A stretch of DNA of 64,000 bases from Ignavibacteriaceae bacterium. Its GTDB lineage: Bacteria; Bacteroidota; Ignavibacteria; Ignavibacteriales; Ignavibacteriaceae. A program made the translations under genes and the position numbers. The notes below the pieces were generated by a model. That model was given only the letters and a program-made list of their open reading frames with translations, was not told the DNA's origin and did not search any database. Every line of letters starts with the position of its first letter. The stretch's first letter is position 1. Shown here in pieces: positions 43,671 to 53,371 of the stretch. The stretch is from NCBI GenBank assembly GCA_013360295.1, contig JABWCL010000018.1, positions 16,699-80,698 of the forward strand, read 5' to 3'.

Positions 43671-44627
43671 TTAATGCCCTGATTCATTTTCCTTTTTTAA
43701 TTTATCTAAGAAAAATACCAGTTCTGTAATACCACTGATCCTCCTGTTCCGTAAACCAAGTAATCCAAGACGAAGGTTTTCCTTTGTGTATTTTTTTCGC
43801 CATTCAATGTGATGCCTGTAATCTTCCGGCTGGTTGTCCAATAATGTCTTGTACGCATTGTGTGTGCCTAATAAGCTTATATCTGACTTGATGCAAAAAT
43901 CTTCCGTATAAAACTGTGCCATTGATTCTATGCAAGCTCGATCTGCCGCCCAAAGACTATGCCCCCCATTCCCGTCTGCATCTGAACCGGCAAAATGATA
44001 GGCGTGTGCATACTCGTGTGCTAAAACAACCGTAAATAAAGAGGAATAACTGAGATTGTGGAGTATTGCGAAGAGCATTACGGGGACATAGTAAATTTCT
44101 ATTTTTTGCGTTGTGATGAAATATGAACCCAGCACGTCATTTATTCCGTCTTCATTGGTTTGGTTCAAGATCAAATCCGTAAAAAGCTCTTTAATGATTT
44201 TTTTAAGATCAAATAATTTAACTTGTTCCTGCGCGCTTTCCTTCAATAATTTATAATTCGGATATAGTTCTGTTTCTTTGATGTGCGACTCATACTCAAC
44301 GGTGCTGGTTATAAAGTCATTAAGTATCCTTATTTTACGAAAATCAAAATGCCTGTAGTTCTGTTGGATTTTATTGATAAAGTAATTATCCTTATCCGGT
44401 AATATTTCCAACCGGATATTTGTTTGACTGTGCTGAGTACCGTCGTCCCCCGAAAGCCGCAGCTTCATTGAATCTTTGTAAACATTGTGAATTTTTTGTA
44501 TAATGTTTTTTCGTGTGGCGGATAACTGAGTGTTGAAGGTATGTTCAAATTCGTGTATGATTTCCTTAACGGTGGGATTAGTAAAAACTAATGATTGTTG
44601 GTCAAAAAGATTGTGTGGCTTATTCAT
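43671..44627 (-). CDS. Putative zinc metallopeptidase in defence island
   Basis: 318 residues. VVLAHEYAHAYHFAG contains HExxH-like HEYAH at about residue 205, followed by ADRACIESMAQFYTEDF, which may give the third zinc ligand. The N-terminal ~100 residues are helical without recognised motifs. It overlaps the 3' end of the membrane-protein gene by 8 bases. A protease effector or regulator is possible; the family is not recognised. Confidence 0.55.
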   Translation of the reverse strand: MNKPHNLFDQQSLVFTNPTVKEIIHEFEHTFNTQLSATRKNIIQKIHNVYKDSMKLRLSGDDGTQHSQTNIRLEILPDKDNYFINKIQQNYRHFDFRKIRILNDFITSTVEYESHIKETELYPNYKLLKESAQEQVKLFDLKKIIKELFTDLILNQTNEDGINDVLGSYFITTQKIEIYYVPVMLFAILHNLSYSSLFTVVLAHEYAHAYHFAGSDADGNGGHSLWAADRACIESMAQFYTEDFCIKSDISLLGTHNAYKTLLDNQPEDYRHHIEWRKKYTKENLRLGLLGLRNRRISGITELVFFLDKLKKENESGH

Positions 44628-45162
44628 TTTTTTTATCCTTATTGATTACGATTTTTTCACCCATCGCCGTTAGTTTCGTTTCAATTTTAATTTTCTCGAG
44701 CGCTACTTCCTCCTGAATAATATTTGGAAGATTTTGGATTGTTCCCCAATTATTCTGAATTTCTTCACTTCTTTTCTTTTTCTCAACAGGATCGTCCTCC
44801 TCGCGCCAGAATTGAATATCCGTCTTATACATACTGACCAAGCCAACACAATATCTAAATTGTTGTCTTGTTTGCTTTTCAAGATATAAACAGTGGTTTA
44901 TCCAGAATTCATAAGCGTCGGCCAGAACCTTGCTTCGTTTATCTTCATCTATTTCGTGGATAATATTTATAAGTTGCACTGAATGCACAAATGCCTTTTG
45001 ATGAGCATCTAACCTCTTTTCGGAGGCAACTAATTTATATTTGTCCATACGTTCTAGATAATATCGTTTTCTTTCGTGCCATTGCTGCATCAAAATCGAA
45101 CAAATTGATACAAAAGCACCGGCCAGGTAGAGTAGTAGATTTTCCCAGAAACTATTCGTCAT
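44620..45162 (-). CDS. Membrane-anchored coiled-coil-like protein of unknown function
   Basis: 180 residues. One N-terminal membrane helix (LLLYLAGAFVSICSILM), then a long charged helical region (~25-180). It overlaps the methyltransferase gene by 11 bases and the metallopeptidase gene by 8 bases, so the three are co-translated. In anti-phage systems a membrane-anchored partner often acts as the killing or sensing part; here this is only context. Confidence 0.55.
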   Translation of the reverse strand: MTNSFWENLLLYLAGAFVSICSILMQQWHERKRYYLERMDKYKLVASEKRLDAHQKAFVHSVQLINIIHEIDEDKRSKVLADAYEFWINHCLYLEKQTRQQFRYCVGLVSMYKTDIQFWREEDDPVEKKKRSEEIQNNWGTIQNLPNIIQEEVALEKIKIETKLTAMGEKIVINKDKKNE

Positions 45163-48100
45163 TCTCGTTACCTTTTCCCATTCGGTATTTAATATCGTAA
45201 TTTATCAGGAAGTCAGTTTCCATTTCTGTTAACAAATAATGTTGAGATAACAATAAATCAATTTTATCAATCAATATTTTTGATTTCTTTAAATAAAACT
45301 CGTCATATTCAACCCGCCCACTTGTTTTATAATTATATACACGTCGTTCAGATTTTATTTTAATATCATTCATAAGTTCGATCGCATAATTATTTAAATC
45401 TCCCCAGAATATTTCGTCATTTACTTTAAAACCAGCGACATCCTTACTTGTTAAATGATAGCAGTCTGAGGTGGCAATCCACCAATTGAAAAAGATCGAA
45501 GAACACAAAACAGAGCTAAATGAATTGGCGGTTAAAGCGTCACGAAATCCAACCGGAATTAATTGTGATGATAGTTTTTCACCATCTCGATCGCTGCGAA
45601 AAAAGGGCGTAAAATTATGAGCTCTGATCCAATGAACTGGCGCATTGTGGTAGTAAATCCGAGTTTCACCCATAAAATCGATGATGGTTTTATCGTACTT
45701 ATTAATTTTGGATATTATATTATTGTATATCATTGAAGATATTTTAGGTATTCTATTCCTGATAGTATCCTCAACCAAACTATATTTAAGATAATTGAAC
45801 AGATTAGCTCTCTCAACCGAATACCATCTGGTAAACTTTGTAGAATAAGTTTTTTGAGAGTGATTGTTATTTGTTCCAATAAATATGCATAATCTAAATC
45901 TTACTCCCTCGAAAAGATAACTGGGATGAGTGTCGCCACTATAATTGGAAATGTACAATAAGTTAAATTTTTTATAGAATTGACTGACAAGAGGTTGCAT
46001 TCTTTCAGTACTATGTCCACTCAATGGCACAATCATACTAATATAACTCTCAAAATGTAACATCTTTTTAGAGCGCTCCATTATGAAGGCATATAAATTT
46101 CCACAATTAATGGTTGAATAACCTAAAATTGAATATTCAATTTCTGAGTATTCAATATATGGCGGATTACCAACAATAACATCAAAACCACCGCGCTCAA
46201 CTATCTCATAGAACTCTGCAAACCAATGAAATGGTTGGTGGGATGCCAACCAGTCCTGATAGCGTTTCTGATCTTTTTTATCGTTTACATTTATCCCGTA
46301 CTCGTTTGCCAGATATATATTAAGCAGATTATTTAATTTTTCAAGCTTCAACCGGGCTTCCAGTTTTATTACACGCAATTCTTCCGGTGCGTCAATTGAA
46401 GATTGATGTTCTTTAAAATGAGCGAACAACATCGATATTTTATCAGCTTCATCAACAATTTTTTTCAACACTTTTTGCTCGTCTGAGAATACGAGCCTTG
46501 CACCGCCCGCTGCCTTCTCAAATGCCTCGGTCACTTCTTTTAATGATGTAAATCCGACAAGAGTATTACCCGAGCGTATATTAAAATCAATATCCGGTAA
46601 TGGTTCAAGACCCAGGTTATCCTTATTATAATCCGCATCAACTTCGGCGACAAGTTTAAGAAAGAGCCGGAGTTTTGCAATCTCTGTGGCTTCTTTCATT
46701 ATATCCACGCCATAGAGATTTTTTAATATTATGGATTTGTAGATATAGTATTTTTCGTTGGGGTGCTTTTCAATCTCCTTAATAATGGCGCGGTATTCAC
46801 TATGCTTTTTTCCCTTTACTTTGTCGTCAATTTCAATAAACTCCCGCATTCTTTTAATGCACCCCTCGTAAAGCGGTTCAAGTATATTAAGCGCGGCAAA
46901 GAGGAAAGCCCCGGAGCCGCAAGTGGGGTCTAGAATAGTGATTTTTGAAATAGCCCTGTAAAATGCGGTTATAAAATCACTCCCCTCATATTCCTCAATT
47001 GCATCCTGCGCAAACTGGCGGATATTCAGGTTATAGGTAATAAAATCATTTATTTCCTTTATCTCCCCGTTTTCAATTTTTTCTCTTATGTTATAATACC
47101 TTGTCCGCCTCTCAATCAATTCGCGGTAGGTTTCGGTGGGCAGTGCAATTTCCGGCGGCGCCGGTTTATTCCAATCCTTGCGCAATTCATAGAGGTGGGG
47201 ACCTTCTTCTGCAACAACAATTTTATTAACCAGATCGGGACGAAAACCGGACTTAATGTTTTTGGGGAGGTCTGCCCAAAGAAGGTGCGCAGGGTCTTCG
47301 GTGCTTATCTTAACCCCCTCTTTATCTCCCCCTTTGGAAAATGGGGAGAGATTTTGGATGCCGTGTTTGACAGCATCGTAGATGTAACGGTTGGGATTAT
47401 CTTTTAATAATTTCCATAATGAGCTTTCACCGCGGAATGCGTTTGCACATTCTTTTTTTGCCTGATCAAAAAGGAAAGGGATGATCGTATTCTTGCTTAT
47501 GTATTCAGTTATATCTTCCTTTGTATAATACGCCCCCATAGCGGCGCGGTCATTAATGTATTTCTCAAAAATATATCCAAGTACATCGGGATTAATATCT
47601 TTACCCGTTGCGGTTGGTTTATTATCAAGGTGCCAGTTATATTCATCAAAAAATGAAAATATTTTTTCAAACGCTTCGTCGGCAATCTCGATAGTTTTAT
47701 TTGTTTCTTCAATCCGATGAACGTCAAACAGGCCGCCGTTAAGATATGGGATTTCTCCGAGTTCATCTTTCAGTTTTTGTGTCCGTTTAGAAGCCCCCAA
47801 TCCTTCGTGGAACAACACTATTAAAAAATGTCTGTAGAACGAAAAAAATTTGTCCTTTCCTCTTTTGCTTTGAGTTAATTTAAGTTTATCGGAAAGGTAG
47901 TTTTTATTTTTGTCAAGAAATCCTTTTTTCTGTATGAAGTACACAAACATCAGGCGGTTAAGCATAAGGGAGGCATACCACTCGGTATCAACCTTATTTT
48001 CAATGCCCTCAATAAATTTTTGAAAACTTATTAGTTCTTTACGGAATCTTTCATAGAACTTTTTGGTCACCTTCTCCGCGTTGGCGGTGAACTGTTCCTG

Positions 48101-48565
48101 TATCTTTAACTTCACATCAGGCAGCGAGATTTTGTCTTCATCATCAATCGCGAAGAATAGTCCGGAGAGTTTTTGAAGGAGCAATTCAGGATACTGTGAG
48201 ATATTATATTCAAACTCCCTGGGAATTATCGGTTTATTTGGTTCGCGAATGACCAACTGCCAGACTTGCTTGTTTTTGTTTTCATCAACATAGATTATAA
48301 GGTGTTCAAAGTAGCGCTTTGAAATTATATTGTCTATCTTGCGGCGGAGATTTTTATCCGGGAAGGGATTTCCCTTTGTAGGGGCGCAGGAGAAAATAAC
48401 GAAGTCCCGTTTATGCCCCACGGCAGTGAGATTAAAGGTAAGATCTTCAGCTTTTACTTTCTCATCCTTTTTAATATGATCCCAGCCAAGTTCATTAAAA
48501 AGCTCATGAAAGTTAAATCCCTTAATAAGTTCTGAAAATTTTTCTTTATTAATATATACTGACAT
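45152..48565 (-). CDS. Eco57I/type IIG-like N6-adenine DNA methyltransferase
   Basis: 1137 residues. SAM motif I LDPTCGSGAFLFAAL lies near residue 547 and catalytic motif IV NPPYIEY near 800. The ~500-residue N-terminal region has GAYYTKEDITEYI, common in large RM proteins; the C-terminal ~300 residues should hold the target-recognition domain. An in-frame repeat-derived insert (NLSPFSKGGDKEG) lies near residue 405. It is followed on the same strand by the membrane and metallopeptidase genes and preceded, 3 bases away, by the PLD-SNF2 helicase gene. It presumably marks host DNA so that the helicase system can act on unmodified DNA. Confidence 0.85.
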   Translation of the reverse strand: MSVYINKEKFSELIKGFNFHELFNELGWDHIKKDEKVKAEDLTFNLTAVGHKRDFVIFSCAPTKGNPFPDKNLRRKIDNIISKRYFEHLIIYVDENKNKQVWQLVIREPNKPIIPREFEYNISQYPELLLQKLSGLFFAIDDEDKISLPDVKLKIQEQFTANAEKVTKKFYERFRKELISFQKFIEGIENKVDTEWYASLMLNRLMFVYFIQKKGFLDKNKNYLSDKLKLTQSKRGKDKFFSFYRHFLIVLFHEGLGASKRTQKLKDELGEIPYLNGGLFDVHRIEETNKTIEIADEAFEKIFSFFDEYNWHLDNKPTATGKDINPDVLGYIFEKYINDRAAMGAYYTKEDITEYISKNTIIPFLFDQAKKECANAFRGESSLWKLLKDNPNRYIYDAVKHGIQNLSPFSKGGDKEGVKISTEDPAHLLWADLPKNIKSGFRPDLVNKIVVAEEGPHLYELRKDWNKPAPPEIALPTETYRELIERRTRYYNIREKIENGEIKEINDFITYNLNIRQFAQDAIEEYEGSDFITAFYRAISKITILDPTCGSGAFLFAALNILEPLYEGCIKRMREFIEIDDKVKGKKHSEYRAIIKEIEKHPNEKYYIYKSIILKNLYGVDIMKEATEIAKLRLFLKLVAEVDADYNKDNLGLEPLPDIDFNIRSGNTLVGFTSLKEVTEAFEKAAGGARLVFSDEQKVLKKIVDEADKISMLFAHFKEHQSSIDAPEELRVIKLEARLKLEKLNNLLNIYLANEYGINVNDKKDQKRYQDWLASHQPFHWFAEFYEIVERGGFDVIVGNPPYIEYSEIEYSILGYSTINCGNLYAFIMERSKKMLHFESYISMIVPLSGHSTERMQPLVSQFYKKFNLLYISNYSGDTHPSYLFEGVRFRLCIFIGTNNNHSQKTYSTKFTRWYSVERANLFNYLKYSLVEDTIRNRIPKISSMIYNNIISKINKYDKTIIDFMGETRIYYHNAPVHWIRAHNFTPFFRSDRDGEKLSSQLIPVGFRDALTANSFSSVLCSSIFFNWWIATSDCYHLTSKDVAGFKVNDEIFWGDLNNYAIELMNDIKIKSERRVYNYKTSGRVEYDEFYLKKSKILIDKIDLLLSQHYLLTEMETDFLINYDIKYRMGKGNENDE
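47313..47357. repeat. In-frame repeat insertion in methyltransferase gene
   Basis: The segment carries CCCCCTTTGGAAAATGGGG, an imperfect palindrome of the 'CCCCTTT...AAAGGGG' intergenic-repeat type, and is translated as NLSPFSKGGDKEGV. It interrupts a region that otherwise reads KHGIQ ... STEDPAHLLWADLP. Confidence 0.6.
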
Positions 48566-48568
48566 CCT

Positions 48569-51500
48569 TTACCCTTTAGTTTGGTTGTTATTGGCGGGGA
48601 GAGCCGCCGTGTTATTACCCGTTATGGATCCGGACTCATCTTTCAGTCCGAGTGTGCAGATGATCTGAGGTTCACGGTATCGTGTTTCTTTTTCTTCAAC
48701 TATGCAGAGTTTGTCATCGTCCCTCATTGAAATGACAAGCGCGGCAAGGGTCTGGTCGTCAATACCGGTGCGCAGGTGGCGGTTAAGCGTATCCTTTGCA
48801 TATTCTTTCAGCGGATATTTGTAAATATCTTCAATTGCACGGCGCAGTGCATCGGTGGCAAACAGGGTGCCCTTTTGTTCCTCGTAGTATCTTGTCAATT
48901 GATGATAGACACGGTATCGCGCACCGCTTTTCTTTCCCAACTGTCCGCCGATTCTGCTTTCATTCTCAATTATATGGGATACTGCTTTTGCAACAAGATT
49001 GTGGTGATTATCCAGTTTCTCCATTGCCGGTTCCGCTGGTTCGCATTCAGCTGTCCGCAGGATTGCATATTGTGACTGAGTGATTATTTCTCCCGATGCG
49101 TCAACCAGCGCCATTATATCATTATCATCTTGTGTCTTGGTATACACAATGACCCCTTCTTTATAAAAATCATTTACCGCAGCGGCCTTGGTGGCATATA
49201 CAACGTTCGGCAGGTCGGGTATGGTTTTCAGCAGGGACTTATCCTGATCAACAGCATTTTTCCAGATTTGATAAGCATAAGATGCAAGGTCAACCTCCGT
49301 GTCCTCTGTGTCATCGAGTATGCCGGCTTTTTCATTATAAAGATTTTCAATGTTTATTCTGTCCCCCTCGAAGAATGTTTCGTCTGAACCAACCACATCA
49401 GCATTTTCGCCAATTCGTTGTGTGAGACGGCTTCGCAGTTTTATTATTCTTTCTATTCCCTCTTCCGGCCAGAAGGAGTAGCATAATATTTTATCTGACT
49501 GCTGCCCAATCCTGTCAACGCGCCCGGCTCTTTGGATAAGGCGAATGATTGCCCAGGGGAGGTCATAATTCAGAACGATGTGAGCATCCTGAAGATTTTG
49601 CCCTTCGCTGAGTACATCAGTGGAAATCAGTATCCTTAGTTCTTTGCCTTGCGATTGGTACTCAGGTTTCTCATTACTTACCGGTGAAAAACGATATGCA
49701 AACAGGGTTGGGTTTTCAGTAGCGCCAGTAACATTAGCAAAATCAAGGAGCCCCCGTCTTGTCAATTCTTTTTCAAGATAGTTTGCGGTATCTGCAAACT
49801 GAGTAAAGACAAGTATCTTCTCTTTGGAATGCTTCCTGGTAAGAAGATTATAAAGTGAATTTATTTTCCGGTCTTCCGCAGGATTCCAGTCGTGCCCAAG
49901 ATTCAGAACTTCGAGGAGAATACGCGCGTCGTCTTTGAGGTCAGTTTTCAGTTTCTCAATAAACAGAGCGTGATTTATCCAGTCAAATTTTCTGTTAAGG
50001 TAACCAGCAAAAGCCTCATAAACTTCTGCTGCAAGGCGGTAATAATCCTCCCCGGTAAATAAGAGAGAAATTTTCTTTTCCTCATCGTATAGATAACTAT
50101 CATCCAGGTCCTCAAGAAATTCATCGAGGGAGTTTGCTTCCTGTCCTCCTATGGGGAGTTCAAGCTTATTCTCAATCGCGTAAATAAAAATATAGTTTCT
50201 GAGAATATGCCGGCTTATGGATAAAAGAAAAGCATATCCGCTGCTCTCGAGGCGTTTGAATAGATTAGTGCGAGCAAAGCCCATCAATCTTTTGCCGGCG
50301 CGCGAAAGGTTATCCTGAATAATTGATTCCTGCATAGTGGGGAGCACCTCGCCGGATTGATCAAGATAATTGCCCAGTCCGTATCGCGGCAGAGTTAATG
50401 AACTGATTCTGTCAACAACGTCTGCGGAATAAAGTCTTGCATACTGATCATCCGGATCGGAGGACTTTAAGGAGTATGTGACCCTCTTTGGCACTCGGTC
50501 AGGGAAGTATGATTTTCTTCCGTCTGTAAATAATAGATATTTCCTTCCGTTGGTTTCATCCGTTAAAGCATAATTATCCTTAATAAATGTTCTTGTCCGC
50601 CTGACGAGGAACAATCTCATCAGTTCACGCCAATCATCCGGATAAACACTTTTCTCAAAAGCCAGGAGGGTTCTTGGGGAAGTCTGATACGATGCCTGAA
50701 ACTCGATAGGGCCGCCGCTCTCCCGAAGATAGTTTTCCGGCGCAATTCCTATATCCTTGTCTTCTTCTATAAACAGCCTTAGTTGGTTAGCAAGGTCTTC
50801 ATAAGTTTTATTGTAAGGCGTTGCAGTGAGTAAAATTACTTTGCTTGCGTTAAGTGCAATATATTCTCTTATCGCGCGGTATCGTTTTCCCTCTCGGTTC
50901 CTTAGGTTGTGGCTCTCGTCTATCAACACAATCCGGTATCTGCGTAAATCCGCAAGCTTCGTTTGGGCGAGAGAGATAGGCATTATCTCCGCTCGTAATT
51001 GATATTTATGTTTGTAATCCTGCCACATCGGAACGATATTCTTCGGACAGAGAATTAATGTTTCAAGATAAAAATCATCCTCAAATATTTTCGTAAGCGC
51101 GCTTGCGATTATTGTTTTGCCAAGCCCCACAACATCGCCGATCATCACACCATCCCGTTTATGCAGGTGATGAGCCGCAATTAAAACCGCCTTTTGCTGA
51201 AAGTCAAGTAGTCTCTCCTGAAACACCCTAGGAATCCTGAACTCATTTATTCCAAACCTGGCTTCGGCGGAAAGATGGTAAGCCATTTTGATATAAACGT
51301 GATATGGGGAATATAATTTCTCCGACGCCCACGAATTATCAATTATCTCAACGAGTTCATTTGAGATGTCAATACACCAACGGTCATTCCATCTGTCCTC
51401 AAACCATTTTGCTAATTTTACCGCGGCATCCTGTTCGAGCACATCAACGTTCAGTTCCCCCTGTTTTGAAAGCCCTGCCAGCGTAAGATTACTGCTGCCA

Positions 51501-51970
51501 AGGTATCCGATAATAGGATTAATTTTATCATCGCGGAAACAAAGGTATAATTTAGCGTGTAGGTTATGGCGCAAAAAAAGTTTTACAACTACTTTTTTAT
51601 TTTTAATCTGAGCTGATAGTCTACGGAGCGCAACTTCGTCTGTTTCGGTAGGTATGCCAATGGTGAGCTGATCTTTGAATTCCTGTGCAAGTTCTTTCCG
51701 CACTTTCACGGCATATGCATTATCCACCACAAGGGTATCGCTGTGGAGGAAATACTCTCGAACGAGCTCTGAAGGAGCTTTCTGCATACCGACCAGAAGC
51801 CGGCAGGCATTCCTCTCCCCGCCATCCCAATGATCTATTTCGGCAGCGACTTCTTTCCAGCCTCTTAGATTAAAGTAACCAACACAAAAATCTGATCTGT
51901 GAGAAACTTCGAGCGTATCATTGAGTCCTTTTACAAGGAAGTTCTCAATGTTGTCGTATATTTTTGGCAT
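48569..51970 (-). CDS. PLD-SNF2 helicase fusion of a restriction-like defence system
   Basis: 1133 residues. The N-terminal phospholipase-D-like domain (~1-190) has LHAKLYL (HxK) and GSSNLTLAGL. The SNF2/superfamily-2 helicase core follows: VVGLGKT (Walker A, ~280), IDESHNLR (DExH, ~353) and the C-terminal helicase lobe STDVLSEGQNLQ ... QRAGRVDRIGQ (~770-810). A ~250-residue C-terminal extension is unassigned. It resembles the PLD and SNF2 parts of DISARM fused into one chain, but drmA/drmB are not here. With the methyltransferase it likely forms a restriction-like anti-phage system. Confidence 0.85.
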   Translation of the reverse strand: MPKIYDNIENFLVKGLNDTLEVSHRSDFCVGYFNLRGWKEVAAEIDHWDGGERNACRLLVGMQKAPSELVREYFLHSDTLVVDNAYAVKVRKELAQEFKDQLTIGIPTETDEVALRRLSAQIKNKKVVVKLFLRHNLHAKLYLCFRDDKINPIIGYLGSSNLTLAGLSKQGELNVDVLEQDAAVKLAKWFEDRWNDRWCIDISNELVEIIDNSWASEKLYSPYHVYIKMAYHLSAEARFGINEFRIPRVFQERLLDFQQKAVLIAAHHLHKRDGVMIGDVVGLGKTIIASALTKIFEDDFYLETLILCPKNIVPMWQDYKHKYQLRAEIMPISLAQTKLADLRRYRIVLIDESHNLRNREGKRYRAIREYIALNASKVILLTATPYNKTYEDLANQLRLFIEEDKDIGIAPENYLRESGGPIEFQASYQTSPRTLLAFEKSVYPDDWRELMRLFLVRRTRTFIKDNYALTDETNGRKYLLFTDGRKSYFPDRVPKRVTYSLKSSDPDDQYARLYSADVVDRISSLTLPRYGLGNYLDQSGEVLPTMQESIIQDNLSRAGKRLMGFARTNLFKRLESSGYAFLLSISRHILRNYIFIYAIENKLELPIGGQEANSLDEFLEDLDDSYLYDEEKKISLLFTGEDYYRLAAEVYEAFAGYLNRKFDWINHALFIEKLKTDLKDDARILLEVLNLGHDWNPAEDRKINSLYNLLTRKHSKEKILVFTQFADTANYLEKELTRRGLLDFANVTGATENPTLFAYRFSPVSNEKPEYQSQGKELRILISTDVLSEGQNLQDAHIVLNYDLPWAIIRLIQRAGRVDRIGQQSDKILCYSFWPEEGIERIIKLRSRLTQRIGENADVVGSDETFFEGDRINIENLYNEKAGILDDTEDTEVDLASYAYQIWKNAVDQDKSLLKTIPDLPNVVYATKAAAVNDFYKEGVIVYTKTQDDNDIMALVDASGEIITQSQYAILRTAECEPAEPAMEKLDNHHNLVAKAVSHIIENESRIGGQLGKKSGARYRVYHQLTRYYEEQKGTLFATDALRRAIEDIYKYPLKEYAKDTLNRHLRTGIDDQTLAALVISMRDDDKLCIVEEKETRYREPQIICTLGLKDESGSITGNNTAALPANNNQTKG

Positions 51971-52140
51971 TTAGTTTGTTCCGGTTTATTAATACGTGAT
52001 CCGCATATTTTAACTCCCGCGAGGAGAGATATCCATAACACAAGAACGAGAAAGTTTATAGGAATTCCCACGGATAGCCGCCGGGGATAAATAAACTATG
52101 GCTTTAAATTAAGGAGAATTTTCTTTTATAAGAAGGATTT

Positions 52141-52172
52141 TTTGCAAAAACAATAGGCCGGAATACGCCGGT
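52141..52172 (-). terminator. Weak terminator-like hairpin after response regulator
   Basis: CCGG-CGTATT-CCGG stem followed on the minus strand by TTGTTTTTG. The stem is short, so the call is tentative. Confidence 0.35.
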
Positions 52173-52184
52173 GCCCGCGAAGCT

Positions 52185-52559
52185 TTATCCCTTCTTAGCT
52201 TCTTCGATGGCGGTGTTTACGGTTTCGAGGAGTTTGTATTTTTCTACGGGTTTGGCAAGATAATGCGTGAAACCGCGGCTGAGGAACTCAGTGCGGTCAA
52301 GCGCGGTTGCGTATGCGGTAACGGTAATAATGGGCTGGTTAACGTATCTTTCGCTGGCTTTTATTGTATATAGCAGATCAAGGCCGGTGGTGTCTTCGCC
52401 GAGGTTGATATCCACAATATATCCATCATAATTGTTATCACGGATCAGGGCAGCGGCAGAATTGCTGTCGTTCGCGACATCCATCTCATAAGCGCCCTGT
52501 AAAAAACGCTTGATTATTGCCGCATTGGCAAGATCATTTTCAATAATTAATATTTTCAT
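52185..52559 (-). CDS. CheY-like single-domain response regulator
   Basis: 124 residues, one receiver domain. The phospho-acceptor Asp is in YIVDINLGE (~52); the acidic pair near the N-terminus is partly replaced (IENDL keeps one Asp). The switch Thr is in TVTAYA and Lys in LAKPVEK. It closely resembles the receiver at the end of the hybrid kinase at 60823 (MDINLGKEMSG, DYLAKPI) and may work in a phosphorelay with it. Confidence 0.85.
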   Translation of the reverse strand: MKILIIENDLANAAIIKRFLQGAYEMDVANDSNSAAALIRDNNYDGYIVDINLGEDTTGLDLLYTIKASERYVNQPIITVTAYATALDRTEFLSRGFTHYLAKPVEKYKLLETVNTAIEEAKKG

Positions 52560-52677
52560 TACTTATTAATTTATAAAACACGTATACCGACGGAGTATGG
52601 CTTTGGTAAAAGACCGTTCTTAATCTAATAAAAATCCGCAATAATATCAAACCTATTTGATAATTTGAATAAAAATT

Positions 52678-53193
52678 TTACTCTCTCCTGAGCCGCACCC
52701 GGATAAGCCCGTCCGCGTAGGTTTTTGTGTCGGTGGTTTTGTACCACCTCAGATTGACGGGAGGCGCGAAAAGGGGGATGCCGCCGCCAAGTATAACCGG
52801 ATGGTAAAATAAAAACATCTCATCAATTAAATTTGCATTAAGTAATGATGTGTTAAGCACACTTCCACCCACGAGCCATATATCTTTTCCTTCCCCTTTT
52901 TTTAACTGTCCCGCGAACCGCGCGGGATCAGTGTTTATGATCTCAACAAATCCGTTGCCCCGGAAACCGCCGTCAGAAGTGAAGACATAATTCTTTTTGT
53001 TTGTGTAAGGGAACCCGCCAAACGTCAGTAAATCCTGGTAAGTCCTTTTGCCGATCAATAATGTGTCGACTGATTCAAGGAAGGAATCGTAACCGTAATC
53101 CTCATTGCTGAACAGCCAGCTAAGGTCATAATCCGCGCCCGCGATATATCCGTCAAGGCTCACGGCAGTATATAAGATGATTTTTCTTTTCAT
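52678..53193 (-). CDS. Dihydrofolate reductase-like (RibD C-terminal domain) protein
   Basis: 171 residues. KIILYTAVSLDGYIAG at the start and KDIWLVGGSVLNTSLLNANLIDE later match the RibD_C/YyaP-type reductase family, which binds NADPH. It is stand-alone; the substrate is unknown. Confidence 0.85.
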   Translation of the reverse strand: MKRKIILYTAVSLDGYIAGADYDLSWLFSNEDYGYDSFLESVDTLLIGKRTYQDLLTFGGFPYTNKKNYVFTSDGGFRGNGFVEIINTDPARFAGQLKKGEGKDIWLVGGSVLNTSLLNANLIDEMFLFYHPVILGGGIPLFAPPVNLRWYKTTDTKTYADGLIRVRLRRE

Positions 53194-53371
53194 ACGGGCA
53201 AGATAATAAATGCCCGGAATTATTCATCCGGTGGTCTGCGGGAAAAAACGCCGGGTAAAAGGGGGGGTAATCAGACCGGAGTCCAAATAAAAACCCTGAA
53301 TCCGGGGAAATTTTTAGTGATTTTTATTAAATTGTGTTTCTATTTTTACACCTTTTTCCCCCGGAGGATAA

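Noticed and set aside
45152..51970. DISARM or BREX system by name
   Set aside because: PLD and SNF2 domains and a large adenine methyltransferase are present, but drmA, drmB (DUF1998) and the BREX core genes (brxA/B/C, pglZ) are absent.
39425..51970. Prophage or integrative element
   Set aside because: No integrase, transposase, phage structural gene or clear attachment-site repeat; the only tRNA nearby (36909-36982) is about 2.4 kb away and is intact with no second 3'-end copy seen.
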